From: an uncultured Marinicella sp.
GTDB lineage: Bacteria > Pseudomonadota > Gammaproteobacteria > Xanthomonadales > Marinicellaceae
Direction of reading: 5' to 3'
DNA length: 52,401 nt
NCBI GenBank assembly: GCA_947502925.1
Contig: CANNBS010000009.1
Span: 1 to 52,401 of the forward strand
A program made the translations under genes and the position numbers. Positions 1 through 7,898 of the stretch are shown one piece after another. Position 1 is the first letter of the stretch. Every line of letters starts with the position of its first letter. The notes under the pieces were generated by a model. The model was not told where the DNA came from, searched no databases, and saw nothing but the letters and a program-made list of their open reading frames with translations.

Positions 1-74
1 CGAAAAAAGAGCTTATAAAACGGTTACAAACCACGCTGGAGTTCCCATGATTAATTTTAACCGGACAGTAGTGG

Positions 75-99
75 GCGCAGGCCGGTACCCAGCGTCTTT
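75..99 (+). repeat. Short palindromic repeat, GGCCGGTA...AGCGTCTTT type, copy 1
   Basis: The segment reads GCGCAGGCCGGTACCC followed by AGCGTCTTT. The same arrangement, a CCGGC/GCCGG hairpin followed by CAGTGTCTTT, recurs at 196-226, more loosely at 1809-1839, and inverted at 13886-13913. It is a second intergenic repeat family distinct from the GGATGGGC REP family. The left arm of this copy is partly degenerate. Confidence 0.55.
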
Positions 100-195
100 G
101 ATGACGCACTTAACCAACATCGCGTACCAATTTTGCTATGAAAAAATATTCACCACAGAGACACAGAGAACATTATTTGACTTCTTGCTGATACC

Positions 196-226
196 GTACC
201 GGCGAAGGCCGGTACTCAGTGTCTTT
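196..226 (+). repeat. Short palindromic repeat, copy 2 (best preserved)
   Basis: GTACCGGC, a short GAA loop, GCCGGTAC, then TCAGTGTCTTT. The 8-bp arms are perfectly complementary, so the RNA or single strand would form a tight hairpin. It is the clearest member of the family also seen at 75-99, 1809-1839 and 13886-13913. Confidence 0.6.
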
Positions 227-291
227 AGACCTCAGCTTGCAGAATAAAAACAGGTATGCGAGTGGGCTTCCAACTGCCCTTTGAACCTATC

Positions 292-1191
292 CTATTCTTC
301 TTCGTCAAAGTCACTTTGGCTGATGGCGCGGTAATAATCCACAATCACCGCCGCTGTCTGGTTATCATCGGAACGCGCAGAAATATGCGGCGTCACCGTG
401 ACTTTATCGTGCGTCCAAAAAGGATGGTCATCCGGCAACGGCTCTTCGACAAAAACATCCAGCACCGCATGACGAATCACTTGATCATCCAATGCATCGA
501 GTAAATTCTGTTCATTCACATGCCCGCCACGACCAACATTAATTAACATTGTATGCGGCTGACACCAGGCCAAAGTCTCATCCCTGATAACATCACGAGT
601 GTCATCGTTTAGCGGCACCAGAACCACCAGATAATCACTGCGCTCAAAAACCGTTTTCAACCCCGATTCACCATGAAAGCACGGATGCTCAGGATGATCC
701 TGGCTGTGCGTCCAGGCCACTGTATTAAAACCCAGATCAGCACAACGCTCAGCGACAAACTCACCCAAAGCCCCCAGGCCTAAAAAGCCCACCGTGGGAC
801 TGGCATCGGTCTCCAACACCTGCCACTGCTGCTTGTCCTGTTGCTGCTGATAGTTCTTCAGATTACGCCAGTCCTGCAGCACATACGCCAGTACATACTG
901 CGCCATCCGCTGCTGTAAAGACAAGGTCATAATACGCCACTGCTGATACCGGTCATCAATCGCCTTATCGGCGATGATATGATCCATGCCGGCGCCCAGC
1001 GATGTCACCGCTTTTAAATTCGGAAATTGATCCGTAACGCCCTCAGGATGCTGCCACAAAACCGCCAGGGTCACCGAATCCGGATCAGAAATATCCGGCC
1101 ACACCTGCACCGAAGCATCCGGCAACAGCTGCCGCAACAAATGCGCCAGATCATCACTCGGTCGATCGGTAATAATTAAAGCGATACTCAT
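292..1191 (-). CDS. D-2-hydroxyacid dehydrogenase, glyoxylate/hydroxypyruvate reductase A type
   Basis: A cytosolic NAD(P)H-dependent reductase of the D-isomer 2-hydroxyacid dehydrogenase family; the GhrA branch reduces glyoxylate and hydroxypyruvate. At 299 residues it is close to GhrA length (about 312). The Rossmann glycine motif GLGALG is at residues 138-143. The catalytic triad appears as Arg221 (NVGRGG), Glu250 (VEEPLP) and His269 (TPHISA). The N-terminal substrate-binding half carries the AVTSLGAGMDH segment typical of the GhrA group. It lies 14 bp downstream of rppH on the same strand, so the two are probably co-transcribed. The substrate is inferred from family only; other 2-oxoacids are possible. 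Confidence 0.85.
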   Translation of the reverse strand: MSIALIITDRPSDDLAHLLRQLLPDASVQVWPDISDPDSVTLAVLWQHPEGVTDQFPNLKAVTSLGAGMDHIIADKAIDDRYQQWRIMTLSLQQRMAQYVLAYVLQDWRNLKNYQQQQDKQQWQVLETDASPTVGFLGLGALGEFVAERCADLGFNTVAWTHSQDHPEHPCFHGESGLKTVFERSDYLVVLVPLNDDTRDVIRDETLAWCQPHTMLINVGRGGHVNEQNLLDALDDQVIRHAVLDVFVEEPLPDDHPFWTHDKVTVTPHISARSDDNQTAAVIVDYYRAISQSDFDEEE

Positions 1192-1205
1192 AACAACAGG
1201 GTTTT

Positions 1206-1679
1206 TTAAGCTTTCACCAAAGGCGCTAACATACGCAAGGCCCGTTGATAGACTTTGCGTTTAAAATGAATAACATTATGCGCCGGATACCAGAAATCAA
1301 CCCAACGATAACACTGAAACTCCGGTGACTTGGTGCAGTTAAAGTCCACTTTGGACTCATGCTCTAAGAGCCTGAGCAAATAATATACTTGCTTTTGACC
1401 GACGAACTTAGGATCAGAATCTTTCTTTTTAAATTTTTTGGGCAAATGATAATGCAGCCACTCAGGCGTACATCCCAGTACATCCACATGCTTTGGCTTT
1501 AAACCAATTTCCTCGTATAATTCCCTAAACATGGCTTCCTCGGCGCTTTCATCATTATCTATACCGCCTTGAGGAAATTGCCAACCGGACCCCCGCGTCC
1601 GCTTAGCCCAAAAAACCTGTCCGTCATCATCAAGCAAGATAATTCCCACATTCGGGCGAAAACCATCTCGATCTAACAT
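1206..1679 (-). CDS. rppH: RNA pyrophosphohydrolase RppH
   Basis: RppH removes pyrophosphate from the 5' triphosphate end of mRNA, opening it to RNase E decay. The 157-residue protein starts MLDRDGFRPNVGIILL, the hallmark N-terminus of proteobacterial RppH. The Nudix box (G-x5-E-x7-RE-x2-EE-x-G-L) spans residues 38-60, with metal-binding glutamates in RELYEEIG. The segment KRTRGSGWQFPQGG just before it is also typical. Length matches the family (about 160). It precedes the hydroxyacid dehydrogenase gene with a 14-bp gap. Identification is firm. Confidence 0.95.
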   Translation of the reverse strand: MLDRDGFRPNVGIILLDDDGQVFWAKRTRGSGWQFPQGGIDNDESAEEAMFRELYEEIGLKPKHVDVLGCTPEWLHYHLPKKFKKKDSDPKFVGQKQVYYLLRLLEHESKVDFNCTKSPEFQCYRWVDFWYPAHNVIHFKRKVYQRALRMLAPLVKA

Positions 1680-1808
1680 GATGATAAAAATATTTAAACT
1701 GCATTTATTGTTTCAAAAAATCCCCGCCGACACAAGTAAAACTTAACAGCTTCCATAATCGAATTAAATAAAAGGTCACAATAATATTTTAACTGGACAA
1801 CCTTCTAC

Positions 1809-1839
1809 CCCGTACCACGATACGGGTTCCAGTGTCTTT
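1809..1839 (+). repeat. Short palindromic repeat, divergent copy 3
   Basis: CCCGTA and TACGGG arms around a short loop, followed by TTCCAGTGTCTTT. The tail CCAGTGTCTTT matches copies 1 and 2 near the left edge, while the stem sequence has changed but kept pairing, as expected for a hairpin under structural constraint. Confidence 0.45.
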
Positions 1840-1907
1840 CATGAACAAAAATGTATTAATGTAAAAACTTTCTACCCCACTGCTCGCCGTATAGGCTGAC
1901 TAGTATA

Positions 1908-1930
1908 GTAGGATGGGCTCTGCCCATCAA
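1908..1930 (+). repeat. REP element adjoining the RAYT gene, 3' side
   Basis: GTAGGATGGGC, TCT, GCCCATCA: a hairpin with ATGGGC/GCCCAT arms preceded by the invariant GTAGG head. It ends 3 bp from the stop of the RAYT gene (1934-2470). Six more copies occur in the window, arranged as three inverted pairs at 2504-2577, 7448-7519 and 8064-8135. Confidence 0.8.
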
Positions 1931-1933
1931 AAC

Positions 1934-2470
1934 CTAATGATAGTCCTTCAACTCAGTAAAATCACACCAATTTAAATCATAATACCCATTCTCCACAAAC
2001 CGTTTAAATGATGAATACGGCCACTCACTGGGCTTATTAACTAATCCATGTTTAACCGGATTATAGTGAATATAATCCGTTAAATGATTTAATTCTGCCT
2101 CATCACGAATGGTATGCTCATAAAACCGTCTTTGCCATACACCACTTTCCTTTTTCTTGGTTTTACTCTTTGAAACCTCGGCTGATAACATCACCCTTAA
2201 ATCACGCGGCAAACTTTTTGTGAAATGTATTTTTATCAGAGAAACGATTTTTGGATAATCGCTAATGTGTTGGGGTTTTATAATCATGTGAAAATGCTCC
2301 GGCATAACTGCAATGGCATGAAGCTGAAACTGAACCTGCGTTTTAACCATTTTTAAGGCCACCCTGAATTCAGCCCTGTAATCAATCAAAAGTTCACGCT
2401 TTCGATTATTGATCACCACTGTAATAAATACGTGACTGTTTTCAATAAAAACCCTTCTGAAATTTGGCAT
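1934..2470 (-). CDS. REP-associated tyrosine transposase (RAYT, Y1/HUH type)
   Basis: RAYTs are single-copy, domesticated relatives of IS200/IS605 transposases that cut and join single-stranded REP hairpins and are thought to spread REPs around a genome. This 178-residue protein has the HUH pair in MPEHFHMIIKP (residues about 55-65), the motif GVWQRRFYEHTIRDEAEL, and the tyrosine-bearing segment LTDYIHYNPVKHGLV. These are the diagnostic RAYT blocks in the right order. It is flanked on both sides by REPs (1908-1930 and 2504-2577), the standard REPtron layout. Length and motifs look intact, so it may be active. It sits at the boundary between housekeeping genes and the defence region. Confidence 0.9.
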   Translation of the reverse strand: MPNFRRVFIENSHVFITVVINNRKRELLIDYRAEFRVALKMVKTQVQFQLHAIAVMPEHFHMIIKPQHISDYPKIVSLIKIHFTKSLPRDLRVMLSAEVSKSKTKKKESGVWQRRFYEHTIRDEAELNHLTDYIHYNPVKHGLVNKPSEWPYSSFKRFVENGYYDLNWCDFTELKDYH

Positions 2471-2503
2471 TTATAGATTTTATCACAGTGCTTAAATTAT
2501 TTT

Positions 2504-2577
2504 GTAGGATGGGCTCCGCCCATCATAGACCTAACATATTAATTAAAAAAGATTGTGATGGGCGGAGCCCATCCTAC
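2504..2577. repeat. BIME: two REPs in inverted orientation, 5' side of RAYT
   Basis: A REP (GTAGGATGGGCTCCGCCCAT, 2504-2525) and its inverse (ATGGGCGGAGCCCATCCTAC, 2558-2577) separated by a 30-bp AT-rich spacer. Each REP is itself a hairpin, and the pair can fold into a larger cruciform. It lies between the RAYT start and the hsdR stop, so it may also act as a 3' barrier or terminator for hsdR transcripts. Confidence 0.8.
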
Positions 2578-2589
2578 TTTTCATAAGCA

Positions 2590-5457
2590 TCACCCACCCA
2601 TCCCACTCACAAAAGTATCCACGTAATGCGTGACTTTCTGGATCAGGCGTTCGGCGGTGGTGGCGCGTTCTTTGAGCTTGGGGCGGGTTTTCATCATGCT
2701 GATGACGTCTTCACGCATGGGTTCGCGGTTGGTGTAGAGGAAATCGCCGATAACGGATTCGAGTTTCTCGGGGTCGAGGTGTTCGGTTTCAGAAAAAAGT
2801 TTAATGGCGCGTTGTTTTTCAGCTTCCCAGTAAGCATCGAATGCATCAGGGACCGATTCGGCGTCAGCGATTAGAGGCAGGTGCTTGTTGATAAATTGTT
2901 CAATCAGTTCCCGCTTACTGCGCAGTTCGACTTCGCCCATCAGGGCTTTGATAATCTCGTCTTTTTGTTGTTGATGCTCGGCCGGCGGTGCTTCTTTCAG
3001 GTCTTTGAGTAAGCGCACGATATACGACACATTAATGTCATCCCGGTGAATCAGCTCCAGCTCGAAATCCAGGTCCTCCAAAATTGAGACTTTGTCCTTT
3101 TCGGTGTCACGCCGCACCTTGTCATGCAGGTCGAGGTATTTGCTCTTATAATCCTCAAATTCCTGGTCTGCCATATCCAGATCATCGAAGCTAAAATCCG
3201 TAAAGCTGGTGAGCACATTCATCAGGCGCATTAATGTGCGAAAAGCCTGCACAAAAGCGAACTCATCGTCTTCGGTCTGTAATTCATTCACGCTGTCCAC
3301 CGTCGGCGCCAGGCTGATTAACAGCGCATAAGCGCGGTTAAATTTCTCGAGGTATTCTTCATAAGACGGAATCAGAATCTCATCTTTATGCTCAAGACTG
3401 GAAAACAAGCGAATGGCATCATCAGTGGCCTCTTTCAGGTTTCTAAAACAGACGATATTGCCCTGAGATTTCAGTTCATTGTATATCCGGTTGGTTCTGG
3501 AAAAGGCCTGAATCAGGCCGTGGTGTTGTAAATTCTTATCCACGTACAGCGTATTCAGCGGCTTACTGTCGAAACCGGTGAGGAACATATTCACCACCAG
3601 CAGGACATCGATTTGTCTGGCTTTTACTCGCTTAGCGATGTCGTTGTAATAATTATAAAAGGACTTTGGATCCCGGGTGGTGTAGTTGGTGTCGAATTGC
3701 TGGTTATAATCACCGATAAAACACTCCAGATGATCCCGGCTGTGACCGAAATACGCCGCACCCTGCTCGGCCGCCTGTAGCATCTGATCATCCATCGCGG
3801 TGGCACCGATACCTTGCGCTTGCCGGTCTGCTTCATTGGCCTGATAGGAAAAGATGGTAGCCAGTCTGAGCTGATGTTCGCCACGGGCTTTTTTATCGAG
3901 AAACATCTGATAATACTGAATCAGGGCATCGACACTCGACACACAGAATATCGCGGTAAAGGCCCGGTTGTGGGTTTTTCTCGGGTGGTTCTGAATAATA
4001 TAATCGGTGATCAGATTTAAACGCCGCGGGTCATCAAAAACCTCCGACTCATTAATCGCCTCCACTTTAACATCATCGGCAGAATCGTCATTGGCGGCCT
4101 GTTTCTGCTTAAAGGTGTTGAGGTATTCAATCGAAAACCGCAGCACATTCTCATCACGAATGGCATCAGTAATCACATATTTGTGCAGACAGTCACCGAA
4201 TAGCATGGCGGTGGTGCGTTTACCCAGGTCATTTTTAATGGCATTTTCGGCAAAAATCGGCGTGCCGGTAAAACCGAACATCTGACAGCCACTGAAAAAA
4301 TCTTTAATTCGACCGTGGATTTCGCCGAATTGACTGCGGTGGCACTCATCGAAAATAAACACCACTTTTTCATTCAGTAAATGCGTCAGTTTTGACAGGT
4401 ATTTTTGCTTGCTGATGGCATTATTCAGTTTCTGAATGGTGGTCACCACCAGCCGCGTATCATCGGTTAACTGTCCCACCAGAGCGGTGGTGTTTTCCGT
4501 GGCGTCAATGCTGCCTTTGGCGAATTTATTAAACTCCTTGCCGGTCTGGTAATCCAGGTCTTTACGGTCTACCACAAACACCACCTTATGCACCGCCGGT
4601 AAACCGGTCAGGATTTGCGCGGTTTTAAACGAGGTCAGGGTTTTACCCGAACCGGTGGTGTGCCAGATATAACCATAATCAGTAGAGCTTTTCACCCGCT
4701 CAACAATCGCTTCCGTGGCGTAATACTGATACGGCCTGAGCACCATCAGCATCTTTTCGGTTTCATTGAGGACAATATACTGCGTGATCATCTTCGCCAG
4801 ATGCGCAGAATTTAAAAAAGCCGTTGCAAAAGCCGTTAAATCCGTGATCGGCCGGTTATCCTCACTGCTCCAGTAAAAGGTCTGCTTATACGACCGTGAC
4901 GGAATGGCATTATTAGCGAAATACTTGGTATTCACGCCATTACTAATCACAAACAACTGCACAAACTGAAACAGACCATGCCCTGACCAGTAAGAATGTT
5001 TCTCATAGCGATTAATCTGATTAAACGCCTCTTTTAATTCTAAGCCCCGGCGCTTTAACTCAATCTGCACCAACGGCAAACCATTAATCAAAACCGTCAC
5101 ATCATAGCGATTCTGATACCGCCCCGCCATCCGCACCTGCTGCGTCACCTGAAAATGGTTCCTGTCTAAATGAAAACCATCCAACAACTGCACCGTCCGC
5201 GTCTCACCCGCACTATCCATATACGTCACCCGATCCCGCAAAATCCCCGCCCGATTAAACACACTGCCCTTATTAATGCTGTTCAGGATTTGCTTAAACT
5301 CATGATCGCTTAACGACACCTCATTCAAGCGTTCCAGCTGAACCTTAAAATTAGCCACCAGTTCCTTGTCATTGGTGACGCGAACACGCTCATAACCCAG
5401 CGTGACGAGTTGTTTAATCAGGTTATTTTCGAGGGCTTGTTCGGATTGGGTGGTCAT
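2590..5457 (-). CDS. hsdR: Type I restriction endonuclease subunit R (HsdR)
   Basis: The motor and nuclease subunit of a type I restriction-modification complex; it translocates DNA and cleaves unmethylated DNA away from the recognition site. 955 residues. The nuclease domain is N-terminal, with Asp119 (RYDVTVL) and Glu133/Lys135 (QIELKRRG) as the PD-(D/E)xK set. The SF2 helicase follows: Walker A GSGKT at 269-273, DECH box at 370-373, GFTGTPI motif III, and FSRTNRIYNE as motif VI. The C-terminal third is helical. The ATG overlaps the abiEii stop by 4 bp (ATGA, 5454-5457), so it is translationally coupled to the toxin gene rather than to hsdS. hsdM and hsdS lie about 5 kb away on the same strand. 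The first 107 bp of the gene are repeated at 7796-7902. All motifs look intact. Confidence 0.95.
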   Translation of the reverse strand: MTTQSEQALENNLIKQLVTLGYERVRVTNDKELVANFKVQLERLNEVSLSDHEFKQILNSINKGSVFNRAGILRDRVTYMDSAGETRTVQLLDGFHLDRNHFQVTQQVRMAGRYQNRYDVTVLINGLPLVQIELKRRGLELKEAFNQINRYEKHSYWSGHGLFQFVQLFVISNGVNTKYFANNAIPSRSYKQTFYWSSEDNRPITDLTAFATAFLNSAHLAKMITQYIVLNETEKMLMVLRPYQYYATEAIVERVKSSTDYGYIWHTTGSGKTLTSFKTAQILTGLPAVHKVVFVVDRKDLDYQTGKEFNKFAKGSIDATENTTALVGQLTDDTRLVVTTIQKLNNAISKQKYLSKLTHLLNEKVVFIFDECHRSQFGEIHGRIKDFFSGCQMFGFTGTPIFAENAIKNDLGKRTTAMLFGDCLHKYVITDAIRDENVLRFSIEYLNTFKQKQAANDDSADDVKVEAINESEVFDDPRRLNLITDYIIQNHPRKTHNRAFTAIFCVSSVDALIQYYQMFLDKKARGEHQLRLATIFSYQANEADRQAQGIGATAMDDQMLQAAEQGAAYFGHSRDHLECFIGDYNQQFDTNYTTRDPKSFYNYYNDIAKRVKARQIDVLLVVNMFLTGFDSKPLNTLYVDKNLQHHGLIQAFSRTNRIYNELKSQGNIVCFRNLKEATDDAIRLFSSLEHKDEILIPSYEEYLEKFNRAYALLISLAPTVDSVNELQTEDDEFAFVQAFRTLMRLMNVLTSFTDFSFDDLDMADQEFEDYKSKYLDLHDKVRRDTEKDKVSILEDLDFELELIHRDDINVSYIVRLLKDLKEAPPAEHQQQKDEIIKALMGEVELRSKRELIEQFINKHLPLIADAESVPDAFDAYWEAEKQRAIKLFSETEHLDPEKLESVIGDFLYTNREPMREDVISMMKTRPKLKERATTAERLIQKVTHYVDTFVSGMGG

Positions 5458-5461
5458 GCTT
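5355..5461 (-). repeat. 107-bp direct repeat, copy in functional hsdR start
   Basis: Covers the first roughly 34 codons of hsdR and a few bases upstream. It matches 7796-7902 with two mismatches seen (5368 versus 7809 and 5431 versus 7872). The two copies bracket the AbiE pair. Confidence 0.85.
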
Positions 5462-6473
5462 TACCAATGGCTTTATTTAGCTCTTTTTCAAATAGCTTAA
5501 TCTCTGAAAGAATCTTATCAAAATCAGGATATTGACCAAAAATCATTTCTTCCATTTGCTTGTAATCGTCCTTTAATTGTTTAATCCTGTACTGCTCAGG
5601 AATCAGTGAAAATTGACCACGCTTTGCGGCCTGATAATTTGCCCACCCTTGTGGATAAAACTTAGCTTTAAAATCAACCGTTGCATTTAACAAAACCAAA
5701 TCATTCAAGGCATCATTCTTAACTTGACTGTTAAGCATTTGATACAAATCATAATAATGCCGAGAATAACGCGCCGGTTGGTTTTTTGTTCTGGGTCGAT
5801 GCGACTCAACATGCAAAATAGTTACCTTATCCCAGAAAGTTTTCTTAGCTTCAATTACCCTAACATCCAGTCTGCAATCCTCTTTGATTATAGCTTCTGC
5901 TATTTCAGCACAGTAAGGCTCTATGGTCATGGTTGATTTTGGAATCATTGCAGACATCGGGCCAAATTCCAATTCAATCTCAGGTTTAATGTATTCAGAT
6001 TCAAATGCCTTTGGATATTGCACCATAACTGATTTCTGTTTATCTTCATCAATGTACAAATGACAATGTTCACCTAAAATTTCAACCAATAGTGGCATCA
6101 AAGTCTTTCGGATATAGCTTTGAGCATCCACCTCCATTTTTTTATTGAACTTATCTTGTTTGGTATTGCTCCTATCATCATATGGATTCTCATCTGTTAA
6201 TACCCGCCAGTCCAAAATCAAATCGATGTCTTCAGAAAACCGTTCAATCAAGTTATAACACTTTGATAAAGTAGTACCACCTTTGAATAAAACTTTTTTA
6301 GATATATCCGAGTTACTAAATATTTTTTGTAACACCCAACAAACCCAAAAATCTTTTTCAATTGTCACCGCAGTTAAACCCAGTGTCGCAGCAGTCTCAT
6401 TGAATATTTCTGCTCGCTGTTGACTGTTCAATTGGGCGATGATTTCAAGGTTATGATGTGAATTTTTAGTCAT
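5454..6473 (-). CDS. abiEii: AbiEii/AbiGii-family nucleotidyltransferase toxin
   Basis: Toxin component of an AbiE (type IV-like) toxin-antitoxin / abortive-infection module. The family has a DNA polymerase beta-like nucleotidyltransferase fold; related MenT toxins modify tRNA, but the target here is unknown. 339 residues. Visible motifs: EKDFWV (39-44), KGGTTLSK (64-71), and the catalytic SEDIDL (80-85) with the two metal-binding aspartates Asp82 and Asp84; near the C-terminal side ARYSRHYYDLYQML is typical of the family. The start overlaps the upstream antitoxin gene by 8 bp, and the stop overlaps the hsdR start by 4 bp. The gene is visibly AT-richer than hsdR, which suggests separate acquisition. 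Confidence 0.9.
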   Translation of the reverse strand: MTKNSHHNLEIIAQLNSQQRAEIFNETAATLGLTAVTIEKDFWVCWVLQKIFSNSDISKKVLFKGGTTLSKCYNLIERFSEDIDLILDWRVLTDENPYDDRSNTKQDKFNKKMEVDAQSYIRKTLMPLLVEILGEHCHLYIDEDKQKSVMVQYPKAFESEYIKPEIELEFGPMSAMIPKSTMTIEPYCAEIAEAIIKEDCRLDVRVIEAKKTFWDKVTILHVESHRPRTKNQPARYSRHYYDLYQMLNSQVKNDALNDLVLLNATVDFKAKFYPQGWANYQAAKRGQFSLIPEQYRIKQLKDDYKQMEEMIFGQYPDFDKILSEIKLFEKELNKAIGKA

Positions 6474-7077
6474 TACAGCTCATAAAAATTAATTTAATCT
6501 CCTCATAAACCCAACTTGTGGTAAATCTGGTGTCTTTTAAGATTTTTTTGGCTGTTTTTTCATTAAAGTAAGAACAAATAACTTCTTTCTCCTTTTTATC
6601 TAATTGACGTTTATCTAAAGTTTTAAGAGCTTGAACCAATAATGCACTTTCTTCATGTTTAAATCCCATATCTTTTAAACTGCCTTTTTTGAAGATTAAA
6701 CATTGGTTTCCAATTTGATATTCACGACTTTGGGCATTACAAAGATAAATATATTTCCCGGGTACTTGAGTTGAAAGCCCTAAAACATTCAATGCTGTAT
6801 TTCCGGAAATTTGAATATCCCAACCAAATTTCCGAGCCAGTGCACGAGCCACTTGATCGATATCTGCAGGCAAATCCTTTTTTAATAGCTTGCTGTATTT
6901 AGGATAATCATACAAACCACGAATAACACGTCGGATTCGCTGCTTTTTAACCAACCGGCTTAACGCTTGATCTATGGCAGCAGCACTCCCTAAATCCACA
7001 AAATCATTTTTTGAAAACGCCCAACCCCTACCGTTTCCATAAACTCTACTTATTACTTTATATTCAGTAGTTTGCAT
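6466..7077 (-). CDS. abiEi: AbiEi-like antitoxin / transcriptional repressor (DUF6088 family)
   Basis: Upstream partner of the AbiEii toxin. Characterised AbiEi proteins have an N-terminal winged-helix domain that represses the operon and a C-terminal antitoxin domain. 203 residues. The N-terminal part carries GWAFSKNDFVDLG and AAIDQALSRLVKKQRIRR, the winged-helix blocks of the DUF6088 family, then RGLYDYPKYSK. The middle holds SGNTALNVLGLSTQVPGKY. Gene order (antitoxin first, 8-bp overlap with toxin) is the usual AbiE layout. A strong inverted repeat at 7098-7127 lies 21-50 bp upstream of the start and is a candidate binding site for this protein. The DUF6088 assignment rests on recognised motifs. 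Confidence 0.85.
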   Translation of the reverse strand: MQTTEYKVISRVYGNGRGWAFSKNDFVDLGSAAAIDQALSRLVKKQRIRRVIRGLYDYPKYSKLLKKDLPADIDQVARALARKFGWDIQISGNTALNVLGLSTQVPGKYIYLCNAQSREYQIGNQCLIFKKGSLKDMGFKHEESALLVQALKTLDKRQLDKKEKEVICSYFNEKTAKKILKDTRFTTSWVYEEIKLIFMSCND

Positions 7078-7097
7078 TTCTTAATAGTACAACATTC

Positions 7098-7127
7098 TGT
7101 CAGAAAATGTATAGTGTTTTTCTGACA
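7098..7127 (-). promoter_or_regulatory. Inverted repeat in the abiE promoter region, candidate AbiEi operator
   Basis: TGTCAGAAAA (7098-7107) and its exact complement TTTTCTGACA (7118-7127) are separated by 10 bp. On the coding strand the spacer provides TATACA (7113-7108), a plausible -10 element about 35 bp upstream of the abiEi ATG. AbiEi of a known AbiE system represses its promoter by binding inverted repeats, so this is the obvious operator. No convincing -35 was seen. The palindrome is read directly; its role is inferred. Confidence 0.6.
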
Positions 7128-7408
7128 AATTAAAGCACATAAACACCTTCAACAATGACAAAAACTTGAAAATAGTATTCCTTAACGCCATAATTTGGGA
7201 TAGACGGGTAAATCCTCTTATGTGCTTTAAATGTTCCCATCCATCGGTTGGCAAGAGTTTGGAGATTATCGACATAACAGAGACCGTCTTTTTTTGCCTG
7301 ATTTTCGTTTCAAATATTCTGTTTCAATTTAATTTGTCTTATGGGTCGTGACTATTGACTTTAGGATAAATAAATCATGTTATTTTATCCAATATGACCG
7401 GCGCCTCT

Positions 7409-7720
7409 TCACTTCTGTGTACGCGTCGGTTCTCTTTTTATAGTACTGTAGGATGGGCTCTGCCCATCAACAACTATTTTAACTATTTTGCGCATTGTGA
7501 TGGGCAGAGCCCATCCTACCGGACTTTTAAGCGAAGCCATAGACAGAATTATTAATGAATAAGAATCTAATCTGTCAGAATCCTTTTTTCCCTGCTCAAC
7601 AATAGCAATTAATTCATTAGAATCCGCAGATTCAACTTTCTGCATTAACATTTCAGCATTGAATTTTTCTGCACTGCATACCGTTGCAAAAATAAGACTT
7701 ATTAAAACTAATTTTTTCAT
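7409..7720 (-). CDS. Small exported protein with a C-terminus replaced by BIME sequence
   Basis: 103 residues, no recognised family. The start is well supported: AAGGA lies 7-8 bases upstream of the ATG. The N-terminus MKKLVLISLIFATVCSA is a clear signal peptide with likely cleavage after CSA. Residues 20-65 look like a short helical domain. From about residue 67 (SPVGWALPI) onward the reading frame runs through the two REPs at 7448-7519, so that part is repeat-encoded and the original 3' end has been lost. It lies between the truncated hsdR copy and the abiE promoter. Most likely a damaged gene; function unknown. Confidence 0.5.
   Translation of the reverse strand: MKKLVLISLIFATVCSAEKFNAEMLMQKVESADSNELIAIVEQGKKDSDRLDSYSLIILSMASLKSPVGWALPITMRKIVKIVVDGQSPSYSTIKREPTRTQK
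7448..7527. repeat. BIME copy (two inverted REPs) inside the 7409-7720 frame
   Basis: REP at 7448-7470 (GTAGGATGGGCTCTGCCCAT) and inverse REP at 7498-7519, with spacer CAACTATTTTAACTATTTTG. The whole 80-bp unit, including the trailing ACCGGACTTT, recurs at 8064-8143 with only a few differences, so the pair moved or duplicated as one unit recently. Confidence 0.8.
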
Positions 7721-7778
7721 TATCGTTTCCTTCTTTTTAAATTATTTTGTTTCACCCCAAACGTCGCAAGTAATTTAA

Positions 7779-7898
7779 CTACTTTATAAAGTTCTCCACC
7801 AGTTCCTTTTCATTGGTGACGCGAACACGCTCATAACCCAGCGTGACGAGTTGTTTAATCAGGTTATTTTCAAGGGCTTGTTCGGATTGGGTGGTCAT
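7779..7898 (-). pseudogene. Truncated copy of the hsdR 5' end
   Basis: An ATG at 7898 opens a 39-codon frame that begins MTTQSEQALENNL like hsdR and continues to TNEKELVENFIK before a TAG at 7779-7781. The corresponding HsdR sequence is TNDKELVANFK, so similarity fades just where the near-identity of the DNA ends. The upstream context differs (here GAAGTTTTAAGC instead of the abiEii stop). It is most simply a remnant of the hsdR start left when the AbiE module and the present hsdR start were joined. Unlikely to have a function as a peptide. Confidence 0.8.

Larger units (their letters stand above)
1..291. other. Gene-free left edge with repeat fragments
   Basis: No convincing gene. The stretch holds two copies of a short palindromic repeat (75-99 and 196-226) and a line of the type CACAGAGACACAGAG at about 154-168, a low-complexity intergenic sequence. 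The open frames here run through the repeats and lack family resemblance. Confidence 0.6.

Noticed and set aside
47..247. Open frame of 66 codons at the left edge
   Set aside because: It runs through two palindromic repeats and has no family resemblance or ribosome-binding site.
2626..4815. Several plus-strand and alternate-frame ORFs inside hsdR
   Set aside because: All lie within the conserved helicase gene and are explained as shadow frames.
7081..7275. Open frame of 64 codons on the minus strand
   Set aside because: It covers the abiE promoter palindrome and shows no protein-like features.
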